Shown: positions 1-13,643 of the stretch, one piece after another
Layout: each line of letters opens with the position of its first letter
How positions within the stretch are numbered: the first letter of the stretch is position 1
Source of the DNA: Apostichopus japonicus
Lineage: Eukaryota; Echinodermata; Holothuroidea; Aspidochirotida; Stichopodidae
Assembly (NCBI RefSeq): GCF_037975245.1
Contig: NC_092568.1
Coordinates: 32,520,501-32,584,500 of the forward strand
Length of the DNA stretch: 64,000 bases
Reading direction: 5' to 3'
Translations under genes and position numbers: made by a program
The notes under the pieces: generated by a model
Seen by the model: the letters and a program-made list of their open reading frames with translations, nothing else
What the model was told of the DNA's origin: nothing
Databases searched by the model: none

Positions 1-305
1 CACGCACACATACACACATACACGCATACATACAAATATGAGTGCATGGCATAAATCCTCTCCTCTCTCCTCTTTATCTTCATTGTTCAACCTGGTGGTG
101 ACAACAGCACATTTGAATAGCCAGAGGAAAAAAGTCTCTCATTGGCCTACTTCGATTTCACTTTGGTATCAAATGTGTACTTAATGTATTTGTAATATGT
201 TATATTGTATTTTCTTGATGCCTTCACTCCTTCGTGGAAGCATCAACTATGCCAGCTTTATATATGCTGCATATGCTGCACTACCATCTCTTAACTTGCT
301 TTCAG

Positions 306-3300
306 TTATTTTGCAAACTTGCCTCGGTACTTTCTATGCTCCAATCCGTCCTATTTCTGACCACGTTGTCGTCGATTACAGAGATGTGGTCAGTCGTCTA
401 GCCAGAAGGTTCTTTCATCTTTTGGTCAGGTGAGATTACAGATTGCAATTATTTGATTTTTGTTACTACATAACCAAATTAATGATTGACAGTGGATTGC
501 CATCTTTAGGTATCAAACGAAAATCTTGGCAAACAGCTGTTTTCCAATGTTTTCCATTATGAACCTTGGTTGGTAGTTGACCCACAGGCAGGGGGGGGGG
601 GTAAGGGGCAATCATGTATTATAGAGTTATATACAAAAATCCTAGTGTACAGTACAAAAATATTTAACATGTGTGTACAACCTGAACAGCAAAATATTAT
701 TCAACATTGTTTCAAAAGTTGCAAAACTATAACACTATTTTGCAGCTAAACATCCACCATTTTACCAAAATTACACAAACAGGACCCCTCTCCTTGCATA
801 CCCCCCCTCCCCCTCCCTTGACAAAATAACATCTTAGTCCCCAACAGTACAAATCGAGTTATTGTGTTACTGTTCATAAGATCCAGATTCTATTCTCTTA
901 AGAGAATCAAAAGTCGCCATTGGCTATTCCGGGTATGAAATCCTTCAAGTTGTGAACCCTTTTACTCTTTTCTTTCTTTTAGGTACCAAAGATTTGAGAA
1001 AGCTTTCCTTCTGGCCATAGACCTCCATGATAGAGATTTGTTTATGGTGAGTGGACTCGTTAAATAGAGACAGGTTTTATTCTAGTAACTATTAATAATC
1101 TAACAATAACATATGTCTGGTGACCTCTACTTGAATAAAGTAATATCTATATATATATATCACAAAGCAACAAATGTGTAAAGCATGTTGTATCGAGGAA
1201 CTTCTTCATTTTGAAAAGTTTGTAAAAACAAACATTGGTTCTTTGAAGAGATTAATATCGATCTTTTGGTGAGAAAGAATCCACAAATAGAAAACATAGA
1301 AACTATGTGTTGTGTTTATAGAAAATACCTCTTGGACAATCCTCTGGTTTTCTTGTACCTAACGGTAGTTAATTAGAGAGTAGCTAACTAGGGAGTATCT
1401 ATTTAGGGAGTAGTCCACAACTACTAATAAATTAAACAAAGTCTTCCCAGACAACTTTGTCATCCACATTCTTTGTGGTCTTATTAAAGCCCAAATAAAT
1501 ACTGGTTTGCTAAAGCCAAACATCATAAGTAAAATACATTCTCATTCCATCTTTCTTGATTATTTGAAATGTAAATGGATTCAGATGAGCTAATGGAATT
1601 GTCAAGTTATGTTCAATTAGAATACAGCAGTATAAAATCCCAGTGTCTTGTGTTTATTCTTTTCTATTTCTTGTGATATCTACCAGGATCTGTTTTTCGT
1701 TGCTTTGGACAAAGGTGAGAAAGAATTAGCCGCAGTAGCAAAGAAGAAAGCAGACGAGATAGAGCAGGAGTTCCCACCCACCTCAGAAACAGGTGAAAAT
1801 AGCAATATATATATTTAGATATATACAAAGTGTTTAGATTTCTTTTTGAACACTCATTTTGCTACAGAGCTGTCGTTTTTAGTACCTAAATAAGGGAAAT
1901 TCTTATTTTAAGATTCTTATTTTTTTTTATATTTCAGGTTAATATTTTATCTTTAAAACTTTAATAGCAGTATCTTTCATGTTATAACTATTGTTTTAAT
2001 ATTGTTTTTGCCAACTTCTAATTTGTTCCTGCCTTGAAAAAGTTTTGTTTGTTACTACGTCACAGTTTGGTCGGGAATTTATTGTAATATGTAAGTGAAA
2101 GTATATCAGTGGAACAAGAAGCCAATTGATTGTATACTAATTGAATGTCAGGTCTACATTGACACTTTCCATTGTTTCAGAGTTTTATTCTTCCATTTCA
2201 GCTGAGTTACATTCTGTATCACATAGAGTCCTGGATGATATTTTTTATTCTTTGTTTAACACATTTGCAAGGAAAGCAAATTAACCCAACATCAGGTAAA
2301 AGTCCAATGTGTTTGAAAATAATATCTTTTTTTTGTAGATCACACCTCCTCCTCCTTGGAATCAGAAGATGAGCTACTGACAGACTCAGACTGGAGTGAG
2401 GAATCTGAGAAGGCCAACAGCCAATCACGTCAACAGAAGGGGTCGTCTGCCAAACAGAAGAGAGGCGCAGACAAGGACTGGTTCAAAGTAGAGCAACAGA
2501 TTGATGATGCATATCAGTTTGGGTGATTATCATATCAATCAATCAATCTCTCAGATCAATTGAATCAAAGTAGAGCAACAGATACTGTAGATGATGTATA
2601 TCAGTTTGGGCGACTATTATATCAATCAATCAATCTCTCAGATCAATTGAATCAAAGTAGAGCAACAGATACTGTAGATGATGTATATCAGTTTGGGCGA
2701 CTATTATATCAATCAATCAATCTCTCAGATCAATCAATCTCCCAGATCAATCAAATCAAAGTAAAGCAACCGATAGATTATGCATATCAGTTTGGGTGGC
2801 TATCACATCAATCAATCTCTCAGATCAATCAATCTCTCAGATCAATCAAATCAAAGTAGAGCAACAGATAGATGATGCATATCAGTTTGGGTGACTATCA
2901 TATCAATCAATCAATCTCTCAGATCAATCAATCTCTCAGATCAATCGAATCAATCAATCAACTAGAAATAGTATCGTAGCTTCTTGGCCTCAAGGACTTC
3001 TTGGCGATTTGAATTACATTGAAAGGAAGCATGTTCTGTGGTTCATCAGTGATACAGGCCGAACATGTGTCAGTGTCCACATCATGACGCATATATGCTA
3101 TTTGAGGTTCTTTTTCTGGTCGTGTTTATCAAATTGTAGGCTGCATTAACCATGTGTCTACAAAGGTTTCAAAAACTGTGATAAGTAATGCTTGGGTTAC
3201 TTCTTATAAATTAAAAAAATCCTTTTTTGTTCATGAAACAGATATTTAGAACTGTTATTTGGAATTATTTATTAATAAAGAAAAAACATTATTTTTGGAT

Positions 3301-4100
3301 TTTGTTTATTGTTTGTTTATTTTATTTTGTTTTTTAGATTGGATAAAATAGAAGGTCTTGATGATTCAAATGGTCTACAAGGACTCCCTAGTGAAGTTTA
3401 CACTCAGGTCCTCAGTAGGAATCCATTTGGATGGGAATCAACAGGTAATAAAACCACAAAACGCAGACCCCTTAAATACATCTACAGGCTTATTGGGTGT
3501 TTTATTCTTTAGTTCTTAAGTTGTCAAAATTATCAGTGTTTCAAAACTTTGTAGAAATTTGAGAAATTAATATTGCATATAACCAAACATGATGATGATC
3601 TTTTCTTTGTCTATATTTTTTGTTTTTTTGTGAGAGAGAGTGTGTGTTTTTGAATTAAATGAAACATAGCATCATGTTACACGCTTTCAGTTTACATACC
3701 TCTCTTTAGCTCTGTCCAGTTCACGAAATCACAAAATCATGATAATAACTGCAGGTGGGTGGGTGCAATAAATAGCTGTTAACAGCATGTGACCGAACTC
3801 TATTAGCTTACTAATCTATGGAAATCATCGTAGGAATAAACTGTGCATAATATTTAAGAACTTGCAACGAAAAAATAAACGTATAAAAACAATATTGGTG
3901 ACAGTTCACTTCTAGCTTGGGAAATCTGTGTTTATTTGTGGTTTTGTTTAATATTTCCTCTATCCTCGTTTTTGTTTGTCCCTCTTTTATTCTTGGACCA
4001 AGGAGCTACCGGAGGCAGCAGAGAAGGTGATGAAGAAGATGATGATGATGTTACTGAAGCAGCTAAACATCTGAATATTATTAACCTCGGGATGGTTTAA
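306..4100 (+). CDS. WDPCP: WDPCP (fritz homologue), 3' six coding exons, 5' end outside window
   Basis: WDPCP is a WD40 planar-cell-polarity effector that works with Inturned and Fuzzy in the CPLANE complex at the ciliary base and in septin organisation. Coding exons read as about 306-429, 983-1046, 1687-1792, 2339-2522, 3338-3444 and 4003-4100 (TAA stop), all with AG/GT borders and matching phases. The peptide contains FYAPIRPISD, then RFFHLLVRYQRFEKAFLLAI, then DLHDRDLFMDLFFVALDKGE. I know this from the conserved region after the WD repeats of the family. It is followed by an acidic Ser-rich low-complexity segment (exon at 2339), a DDDD run and the C-terminus LNIINLGMV. The acceptor of the first listed exon (CTTTCAG, 299-305) is the least certain border. 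The WD-repeat part must lie to the left of the window. Identity rests on remembered family sequence, not on a search. Confidence 0.92.
2485..2965 (+). repeat. Five-unit tandem repeat containing the 3' end and donor of a WDPCP exon
   Basis: Units begin near 2485, 2567, 2654, 2758 and 2853 (periods 82-104 bp). Each carries the last ~37 nt of the coding exon plus the start of the intron (AATCAATCAATCTCTCAGATC). Unit 1 is the real exon end and donor. In units 2 and 3 a small insertion puts TAG in the exon frame and the donor GGGTGA has become GGGCGA. Units 4 and 5 keep the reading frame and a GT donor. Confidence 0.9.
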
Positions 4101-4610
4101 GGTACTACTGTTGTGAAATATTAAAATCAGTCTTCCAGACGGTATTTGGCCAAGTTTATTCTTTTCTCTTCTACTGTTGCCTATTATCCTCTGTAGATTT
4201 GGAAAAATTCATTTCAGGTATGAAAATCTACAAATTTATCTACAAAACTTTAACAAATTTATGTGTTATATCAAAGTCTAATTTATTCTCTTTATTTGTT
4301 TTTATTTTTTGGAGAGGAGATGTGGGGGGATGGGGGGGGGGGGCATTCTTAGTCAATCAAAACCTCTTTAGCATCTCCAGCAGCAGGTTCCTCTATATAA
4401 GGTGTTTTGTACCTTGGTACAGCAAGAAGTAGTGTTTGACGACCTCAGTTAAAGAATCATCACACAGAAGAACACATAACAATGACAGAATCAAACAGGG
4501 ATATATTTTGTATTCCAATGGCAGAAATATTGCCAAATGTGGCAAAAACTGAAGAAAAAATTCAGTCTAGACTTATCACTATTTACTAAACTACTAGTTT
4601 GGTTTTTTTA

Positions 4611-4616
4611 AATAAA
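4611..4616 (+). promoter_or_regulatory. Candidate WDPCP polyadenylation signal AATAAA
   Basis: First AATAAA downstream of the WDPCP stop, about 510 nt after it, in an A-rich stretch. Position and motif only, with no transcript evidence. Confidence 0.3.
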
Positions 4617-4770
4617 AAATAAATTAAAATATGAGTATACTTTCTAAAATTGTATGAAAATAAGACCCCTCTGAACTCAAGTGAGAGATATGTCACTGTG
4701 GGTTGTTGCACCTAACGAATAATGCAGAGATATGTCACCTAATGAAAAAAGCAGGAGAAATTTTCTCGCC

Positions 4771-4807
4771 AATCAATCAATCAATCAACGTACATTTTAT
4801 ATAGCGC
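4771..4807 (+). repeat. (AATC)n microsatellite joined to TTTTATATAGCGC
   Basis: About five AATC units are followed within a few bases by the 13-mer TTTTATATAGCGC. The same 13-mer directly follows the AAT microsatellite at 31791-31803, so it probably marks a shared dispersed element. Confidence 0.55.
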
Positions 4808-5771
4808 CAAAATCAACAGAAATTGTTCCCAAAGGCGCTAAATGTACCATAGCATGTATAACTTAACCTTGGTCATTGGTAACTTGTCAAACCTACACAC
4901 CAAACTGTGCGCAAATCCATTTGAGATTAAATGGTGTCTTAGAATTATATAAACAAAACACAAAGATGGATACCCATAAGCTTTTATCATTATATTAAAC
5001 TATTAACACATCAAGGGTATTTACATGCCAACTGAGTCATGTAAACACATGAATTTTTTCAAAGGCTGTGAAAGTTTTCTTAAATCCTAGGGTGAACCTC
5101 ACACCCAGGTCAAGAAGGGAGAGGTTGAAATCTTTTGCACAAAACATTATGTTTTTTGTTTTCATGTAGTTTTCTTGTAGTTGTTCTTCTTTTTTGGGGG
5201 GTGGATGGGGATTTTGGAAGGGTTGAAAATTTATGGGAGATTATTTCTTGGTAGGAAAGAGAAATAATCAGGGGTATAGAAGAATTATGGGATTCTAGTT
5301 TTAAAATTAATTTTTATTATGTTTATGTCAAAGAATTATATGCAACGTGGACGGAGAAGTAACAGACAAACATAACTGAAACTAGATGGCCATGTATCAT
5401 CACATCTTACGCAATTGTGTGTTTGAAATGAAACTGGCATATTGCTCATAGTCGCGCTTAGATATATGCAATGCGTCATATGATGTACTTGGGTGTTCTA
5501 AAAGTAGTAGAAAGTATAAAATTAATGAAATATTGAAATAATGTCTCTGCTACCACATTAATGTGTTGTATTTTATAATAATTAATGGAAAGGCTGGCAT
5601 TTGCAATTCTCTACTGTTTCTGTGGACTCACCCGGTTAGTAAAGGATTAAAGGAAACCGTTTATCCTTGACATATTTTATATCACATTGTAAATGTGTCA
5701 TTTTTGAGAACATAAATGTTTTATGTTTTGTCTTCAAGTTTTGTGTGTCCTATCAGAGGAACTGACATGAT

Positions 5772-5991
5772 GGTCTGATTATTAGACTTTATAATCCAGT
5801 CACTTCAATGGATGAACCTCAGCTGTGGTCTGTTTGTTAGACTGTATAATCCAGTCACTTCAATGGATGAACCTCCGCTGTGGTCTGTTTGTTAGACTGT
5901 ATAATCCAGTCACTTCAATGGATGAACCTTAGCTGTGGTCTGTTTGTTAGACTGTATAATCCAGTCACTTCAATGAATGAGCCTCAGCTGT
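5772..5991. repeat. 55-bp tandem repeat, four units
   Basis: Units begin at 5772, 5827, 5882 and 5937. The core is GGTCTGTTTGTTAGACTGTA followed by TAATCCAGTCACTTCAATGG. Unit 1 is the most diverged. Confidence 0.92.
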
Positions 5992-7709
5992 TAAAATAGG
6001 TCATATCTTACAAGTTCAATGTGTCATAGAAGTACAACCTAAACTGAAATCAGTGTTGCTTAAGTAGCGGTCTAAACCATAATCTAATTTGTTTCTGTGC
6101 TCAAGTCGTCCTTTGATGATAACATGAAGATATAGCATTATCAGTGCTTTTGAGAGAGACTCATTAGTCTCTGACTTTGAAAGTTGTTAACAAATTTTGA
6201 AAAAAGCCCAAAAGATATCAAATTTTTCTTTATATTCCGATTTTGTTCACAAGATACTTTGCCACTTTCTGTTGTATAATTTTTGCTTGCAAGTAAAAAA
6301 AAATTCAAAAGTTTCTCGTGAACCCGTCGGCTCTGAAAGAGAACGGATTCAAAGATGGGAATGGGGTTGGTGTAAACTCTGTAGCCTTCAAGTTTATTAC
6401 TTCTATGATGGATCATGGCATCATTAAAGCAGTTTTCTCTCTCCACCTCTCTCTCTTTTATGTATTCATGCTTTATCCAAAGAAAGATAACGTACTTACT
6501 AAACAATTTTTTTTTCATTTAATTTTTTTTATTATTTATTGTATTCTATTCTTGTATTCTGTTTACTGTGACTGCTAAAAAAAACATTCCAAATGAACCA
6601 AATTTATGAAAAGGAGAAAAAATATAAAGTTATTTAGGACATTTGCCTTGATGATGTAACAGATCTCTGCTGTCTTGTTTTAGTCATGAAGATAATTATT
6701 GTCAGATTTAAAACAATCCCATTTTGATTTTAAAAAGAACATCATAATGAGATATTGCATAGTTTTATGGAATATATTTATATATTGCAAGTAAATATCA
6801 ACATTATCTACTACTGCGAAATGTCTTTGGTATTTGGTCAGCAAATATTAAAGAACTTTTGATGTAATTTTTTGTTTTTGTTTTTCCATGGTAATTTTTG
6901 TCCAATTTTTGTCCATTTTTTTGCAATTTTTTTCCCCCATTTTTGTCTAATTTTTTTTCCATGGTAATTTGAAAGATCCGCAAACCTTTCTGTGGTTGGT
7001 GCAGCATTGTAAGAGTATCATTGTATCCAAACATTAGATAAAGGATAACATTGATTTTCATAATCTGCTCAAAATGTCACTAGTAATAGCATCTACTATT
7101 GAAATATGCATTGTATCTACTGTATTACTGTTAACCAGCAGACCAAACACAAAAAGCTGATATTAAAGAATTCAGTTTCCATCTGACAAGCAATTTTCTA
7201 ATTTGGAGAGCCTCATGTTGGTATGTAATATGTTACCTATCGGCTGTTGTCATCTCATGTGCTCATTTTCAGATAACAGAGAGAACATTTTGTTTGTGAT
7301 CTGTTTTATCTGCTGGTGTTGGGTTATGAAGATAATATGATGACTGCACTGAGTTAAACAAGTGAAGAATCTTTCTACACTTAGTGACACAATTAACAGT
7401 TATCACACCATATATGAGTGAGAATTAAGAAAATAATGTAAGGGCATGTTTTGCCCTGTTGATCCTAAAAACCTGTGTTTCTTGAAACTAACAGATTCTT
7501 AGAACATTTGAGAAGTATATGAATATGTATGAAGCAAAGTACAATGCCAACCAATGCCTTGCTAGGAAATATCCATAGGAGCTGTTCTTGTTTGTGCAGG
7601 AGATATGGGCATATAGAAGTGTGTTCTTCTGTTCATGGAATTTACTTTCTATAGGAAACATCATTTTATTTAAGCCCTAGTGTGACCATAAGGTGGCAAC
7701 GCTGTTTTA

Positions 7710-8095
7710 TTTTCGAACAGTTTTGATCGACAGCAGAACACTCATTGAACTTTACTGTTTAGTGAAACATGTTTTATTGTCAAACAGTTATGATTCACAG
7801 CAGAACACTCCCTAAACTTTACCGTTTAGTATAACATGTTTTATTTTCAAACAGTTATGATTCACAGCAGAACACTCCCTAAACTTTACTGTTTAGTATA
7901 ACATGTTTTATTGTCAAACAGTTATGATTCACAGCAGAACACTCCTTGAACTTTACTGTTTAGTATAACATGTTTTATTGTCAAACAGTTATGATCGACA
8001 GCAGAACACTCCTTGAACTTTACTGTTTAGTATAACATGTTTTATTGTCAAACAGTCACAGCAGAACACTCCCTAAACTTTATTGTTTGGTTTTG
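7710..8095. repeat. ~67-bp tandem repeat, six units
   Basis: GCAGAACACTC recurs at about 67-bp spacing (7733, 7799, 7867, 7934, 8000, 8061). Each copy is embedded in a unit that also carries CATGTTTTATT and CAAACAGTTATGATTCACAG. The last unit has a small deletion. Confidence 0.92.
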
Positions 8096-8456
8096 CTTCT
8101 TTGCCTTCTTTTGTGTGTGTGTGAAAAAACTTTCTGTGGAATTATTTGAGATTTTTTCTTTCTCTTTCTGTTATAAAATCCTGGTAAATATTGATATATT
8201 CTGGTCATGTTAACTTCACCAAGCACACACTTTATATAGTCTTATTGGTATGACACATGATGTGATATTTTCTACATAACATGTATTCATTATTTCTTCA
8301 TCATTAAGTGCAATATAAATGTAATTATATTTATTCCTGTTTGGAAACAATTGAGTAAAATCCCTTCATCTTTTGTCTTTTATTTCTTTGCGAATATTAT
8401 CTTTGTGATGAAATTAATCCCTTTTATTATTTTACCATTCAAATATGACATGTACT

Positions 8457-8819
8457 CAGTGGCGTAGGAAGGTACTTTTGAGTGGGGGGGCTGAAGACTG
8501 ATGGCCGGCCTGGGGGAGGGGTCTAAGGGGAGGGGAAATCCCCTTTGGAATTTTTTGCATTTCCAGGTGGCCTAAGATGCAATTTGTTGCAATATAGCAC
8601 ACTTCAACACCCACTCCATTTTGTAAACTTAATTTTGTATTTTCACCTGGCCTTAGATGCAATTTGGTTCTCCAAATGAGATTTTTTTTCTCATTTGGAA
8701 ATGAAAAAGGGGTTTTCTGACTTGCGAAGCGGGGGGGCGGAATGATACTTCCACCCCTACACATTTTTCACTGGGGGGCTGGCGCCCCCCAGCCCCCCCC
8801 CCCGGTTCCTACGCCCTTG
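8457..8819. mobile_element. hAT-like non-autonomous transposon, 363 bp
   Basis: Termini are inverted: CAGTGGCGTAGGAA at the left, and TTCCTACGCCCTTG at the right, which reverse-complements to CAAGGGCGTAGGAA. The element is flanked by a perfect 8-bp direct repeat, CATGTACT (8449-8456 and 8820-8827), as expected of hAT insertions. The inside is G-rich near the left end and C-rich near the right, with no coding capacity. The perfect duplication implies a fairly young insertion. Confidence 0.88.
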
Positions 8820-8827
8820 CATGTACT

Positions 8828-9856
8828 TCAGACTCATGCATATAAACTTGATTGTTCATGTCAACCATTGGTAGCTAGGTGACATGGTTGATGTTATAGT
8901 ACCATCTGTAAACTTCCAAACCATTAAATGTTGTGCAGTAATTAAGCTTGAGTGAGTGAGCTCGTTTCACAGCTTGTCCATAAAATATTGGAACACAGCC
9001 CAACTTTCGTGTCCCCTCAATTTCCCCAACCCTGCTCCCTCTCCGGAAAAATCATTATACATGTATTCAGTGTGGAATCCTTGGGTAAGTCAAAAAAACA
9101 AAAATTATGTTATCTGCTAGTTTTAAAGGTCACTAATTAACTTGTCAACCCTAAACAAGTTTCCATCTGTAAAAGAGCTTAAGCATTATAGTTATTTTTG
9201 TTATTGTTTTGGTAAATTTCCAAACTATGAAGTTCTCTAACAATGCAGCTCATTATCAGCTACAGTAGGTCAACTTTGCTTCAAAATAAGAAAGAAAGCC
9301 TCACATTTTGAACATTTCCGACTCGCTTTTTGGTAGGTTATGTGATAAATATGAGAAATAGTCTGGATGACGACATTCGTGGAGTGGGAGGGAAACTCAC
9401 TAATACAAATTTGGCGACAAATTTATCATTCTATAGAAATATATTAGTGTAATGCATTCCTTATGTTTCATGAAAGGACTACTCGGTGCATCGGCTTGGA
9501 CAAATTTGCTCGATATTTTGGCAACGTCACGAACAAAAACTATGCTCAATGTTTCCATTTTCGGCTCTCTTGTGGGTCTACTCTATACACTCATTTAAGT
9601 TGCTTTTAATTTACATCTCGTACATTGTACAACTTAATGAAGGGCCTAGTCTAGTTGCGATTAAACGTGGTAAACAGTTGTTCCTGTCTCGTCCATATAC
9701 CCTTCTATACTAAACGATATTAACGAACGCCAATCGTTGTAGGCATAGGAAATACTGCCCCCACCGCCGTATACCGCCGACTGGGAACCGAGATGCACCG
9801 TTGAGTCGGAGGCGCTAAAGTCACCGGGCCAGATCGAGACCCTGAAGTTTAGCTTC
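8828..9856. other. Intergenic, nothing recognised
   Basis: Unique AT-rich DNA apart from a short GC-richer stretch near 9740-9850. No gene, RNA gene or repeat unit could be supported. Confidence 0.4.
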
Positions 9857-10152
9857 GGTTAGTTAAGTAGAAAAAAAGATCAGGGGGTTCCTCAAGTCAC
9901 CATCAAGGACCCTATAGGAGAGAAAACCAAAACTGAAGACAAAAAAAAAAAATCAGACTCGATTACAATGCTTAAAGTGCTTGTTCATAGCATTCTAAAA
10001 CCCATTCACAATACTTGCAAGTACAACTTTCTCAGGCAAAAAGTTTCACTAATTCGAACCCCTTTTAGAAAAAAAAAAGTTATGCCGAATATTAATGCTA
10101 CCTTGTAACTTCTGGAGTTTAAGACAATGACCTCTGGTACAACTACTAGAAG
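9857..10152 (-). mobile_element. 3' fragment of a CR1-like LINE, copy 1
   Basis: The sequence parallels 16748-17030: both begin GGTTAGTT(A/T)AGTAG and share TCAGA(C/T)(T/C)CGATTACAATGC, TTATGCCGAATATTAAT and GACAATGACCTCTGGTACAA. It corresponds to the last ~40 codons and 3' tail of the element on the minus strand. Frameshifts show that it is dead. Similarity stops near 10152. Confidence 0.7.
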
Positions 10153-10964
10153 ACGCCTCTTTTGAGTCTTAGTCCCGAGAAACGCTGTAGTTTCGTCCGA
10201 GACGCCAAAAAAAAGTCGCTTTGTTTGTTCACTGGCCCGGTTTTCCATTTATCCGTGTTTTTTTTTCAAAGAAGAATTTGAAGTCTCTCAAACATAATTT
10301 AAAGGGAGTGAAGACTCGCGCACAAAGACACTTCTGATGCTGTTAATCTGACCTAGTTTCGAATGAGGTGTAACAGAAGTGTCAGACACCACCATCGATC
10401 CCAGAAAATACACACACAGCTTGCTACCGTTGGTAATTAGACACTAGTGTACAGTCAATACATACAGTTACGGTCAATACCCGAACACAGTGTACATAGC
10501 AGCGAAGGGCATCTCGGGTCCAGAAAAAAGATAAGAAGATATCACGTTTCATTACTGTCTTCATTTTGTAGCGACAAGAAAAACAACTTTACTTGCAAGC
10601 AACGGAAAGTTAACTTTTTCAGAGGTTTGGGGCGAGTCTGCAATGCCTTTAAAGGTTGTACGAATTTCGATTTGAGATTTTTTCAATTTTATATTGATAA
10701 AGACCGTACTGCATGCTCGGACAAGAAATACATGTAACCCTAGGTTCGTTTTGTGTTTCGCTTGCAAAAATTTGGGGTTTTATTAAGTTTTCATCTAAGA
10801 TTTTAATTCTGTTGATTCTGAAAGGCCACTGTGACAGACGCTAGGGTAGCTTTTCGCAGAAAGTGTACCTGCTTACACCACCGTATATATAAGGTATCGC
10901 GCCAGCCAGTACGGGACTTTTGCCTGTATCGTTGTAGTCTTGTTAAGACGCTATTATGAACCAA

Positions 10965-11329
10965 CAATGACGTCACCAGGAGGTGGCCTGGGGGGGGGGG
11001 GGAGTAGACACGTGTCCTCCCCAAGAAAAACGTGCCGCCCCCCCCCCCATGATTTATAGTGTTAAAAAAATATTCAAAAACTTGATCTGCCTCAATTAAA
11101 ACATAAATATCGGACAGACTAAACCCGAAAATTCTTGAACATAAAGTTACTTCAAGTTGCAAAATATAACACAAGGTTGCATGTAAGGACCCATAATTAC
11201 CGTAATGACACCTCCTCCCCTTAGACCAGGTCGGCGTTCACAAACAAACATTGTGCCCCTAATAAAGTGGACTTTCCCCTCCCCCCCCCCCCAGTGCCCC
11301 CAAGATTGGAATGTCTGGCGACGCCACTG
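10965..11329. mobile_element. hAT-like non-autonomous transposon, ~365 bp, older
   Basis: The right end, read inward, is CAGTGGCGTCGCCAG and the left end is CAATGACGTCACCAG (12 of 15 match). Flanks TGAACCAA and TGAACAAC agree at 6 of 8 positions, so they look like a decayed 8-bp target duplication. It is close in size and ends to the element at 8457. It has internal poly-G and poly-C runs and no coding capacity. Confidence 0.62.
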
Positions 11330-13643
11330 TGAACAACTTAGTGTACCTTTCTTTTTACAAAGCTCTTTTCTCGTATCTATAGATATTCGCTGTACTGCTC
11401 GGAGAACGCCTCCGGCAACGCATTCGATTAATACGATTGGTTGTATCGGACATCATATCCTCGGGCATCTAAAATACAATGGGCAAGCACATTCGTGATA
11501 GGCATAAACGGACTCTGAGGCATGTGTGCACGCGAGAAAAAAAGTATTACAAACGACTTGATCAAGACTAGCATCGTTGTAACAAAGCCCTCGCAATTTC
11601 CAAGATAGGAAGCAAGAACAATACCTAAGTCACCGAAACGAAAACAAAGTTTTAATAAGTATAAGCAAAAAGGTCTTCCGGCTCTCACACCTCTCCAAGA
11701 TCAGTGATTTAGGCCTGGAGCGTGCTTTTTTTTTTCTTAATAACTCTCTACACTTATGTATCAGTGAAAACGTTTGTTTTATTTTATTTTGGTTCCTCGT
11801 GGAATTACAAAACCAAATGATATAACCTGTCATACAACTGTTTCCCATAATCACGTTTGAAGGGTCCCAGGGGGATCTGCCCTCACTTTTATCATTCCTT
11901 CCTTGAAACAAATCACGTTTATTTCCCATCGAGGACACGTACTGATAATTACATAGTCAAAATGTCATGAGATCTATTTTACTTTATTTAGACCTACAAG
12001 ACGGAAAAAAGGAACAATTAAACAGCAAAATTGCGACCAAAATAATTTTGCTTCCAAGAAACGAACATACAGTTTGCGTGCGTGTTACTGTTACCGTAAT
12101 TTATGCTGGGTTCACAAATAATATCAATCTGTAGTTGAATACATGTACCGTTGTACGTGTAGTTTAATCAATTATTATTATAATTATTTCATTTCTTTTA
12201 TTGATTCGTTCAAAGTTCATTCGTAATTTCTATCTTTAAAAAAGCCGAATAGACCATTTAAGTACTATTTCTTTCCGCTTTTCTAATCGTATATATGTGA
12301 TGGAATTGTACATAGAATCGTACATGGAATGGGATTGTACATGAAATGGAATTTGGGGTCGGAAAGTCTATGTGTTCTAAAGTGTTGCTCATGGGTAACA
12401 CATTATTTAATAAATAAATGGTAAATAGTTATCGCTTCCCAACTCAGGTTTTCAATTAATTTAGGGGGTGGGGTGAAAGATGCAAGGTCACGGCTTATTT
12501 TATTTTACAGTTGAGTGGAAGAGAATTTCGTGTTGCTATTTTAGCAGAGGACTGACTAGCTCGGTAGGGAACAGTATAGGCAACCATTGTTCAATTAATT
12601 ATCCACCATGACCCACTCAACATGTCGTTCATCGAAAGTACTCTAGCTACACATCTCAACCAAATCTCAACTTGCACTTAGAAAATAAATATTGTACGCT
12701 TGTGCAATGACAGCAGAAAAGTTAGGTAACCATAAGGCTGTTTGGCCGGAAGACTATAGGATGATGAAAGCATACTTTAATCAGTTAAGAAAGCAGGATT
12801 AACCTTAATACCTACGACACACAGTGTGGATTGCAATTAATAAGTTAGTCCAAAAATTCCAACCCAATCTTGTTTGGGTAAGAAGGCTTATATGCAAACT
12901 GGTGCTATTATTTTCATCATTGTAATTGTATTTGTCTAGCACAAGTTTCGATACTTGTTCGTGTGTCATAAATATTAGCCATTTTGAAGAAAGTATCCTT
13001 TTTGGGAGGGGCAAGTGGAGAGCCCCGTGGCTAACTCCCCCCGCCTCACCAATCCTTCTTCAATTGCTTCCATTGAATAGGTACCGTAACTCTGATTATT
13101 CTTTCTGAGAGGCTTAATCACCCTGTCCTCAATGATATGTCAATACAAAACGTGAACGTAGCAGTCATAGCAATGACATCGTAGTGTGTGTAAATTGATA
13201 AGTGCATCACCGATACAAAATGAAAGGCGCTCACGTCATAGTATACGGAAGGAGCTGTGCGAGGGGGGGGGGGGGGCGGAGAATTTCCCAGTGCAATCAC
13301 ATACTATATGAACCGTCCTCACAACACGACTGCTATGAAAACAATACACATGACCAGTTGGGGGAGACTATTGTTGCCCAATAGGTGAATGCAATCTAAC
13401 CAAAGATACAAAACGCCCTCTTCATAGATCAGTACGGTACTTTAATACGGTCTTCACTGTTACATTATGAACAGCCTTTCACAGCTGCAGGTGCATTGAC
13501 GCCTTTCGATGGGATTTCCTTTTTTTATCTATGCTGGAGTGGTGGAAAAGCTAGGAGGGAAATGATAGGGATTTCAGCGACTGAGAAAATACCTCGGACG
13601 AAGGCTGTTTACTATAAAGCGCCGTTCACTCAATGTGTACGAT
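11330..13643. other. Intergenic, no gene supported
   Basis: Several 60-100 codon open frames occur on both strands, but none has a recognisable domain, splice borders or compositional bias. Homopolymer G runs occur near 13264. I see nothing else. Confidence 0.4.

Larger units (their letters stand above)
4101..8456. other. WDPCP 3' flank, no further gene seen
   Basis: AT-rich DNA with poly-T and poly-G tracts. It contains the two tandem arrays listed separately, and an AATC microsatellite followed by TTTTATATAGCGC (4795-4807). The open frames around 6141-6578 and 6804-7061 have no recognisable domain and no splice context that would join them to a gene. Part may be WDPCP 3' UTR. Confidence 0.5.
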
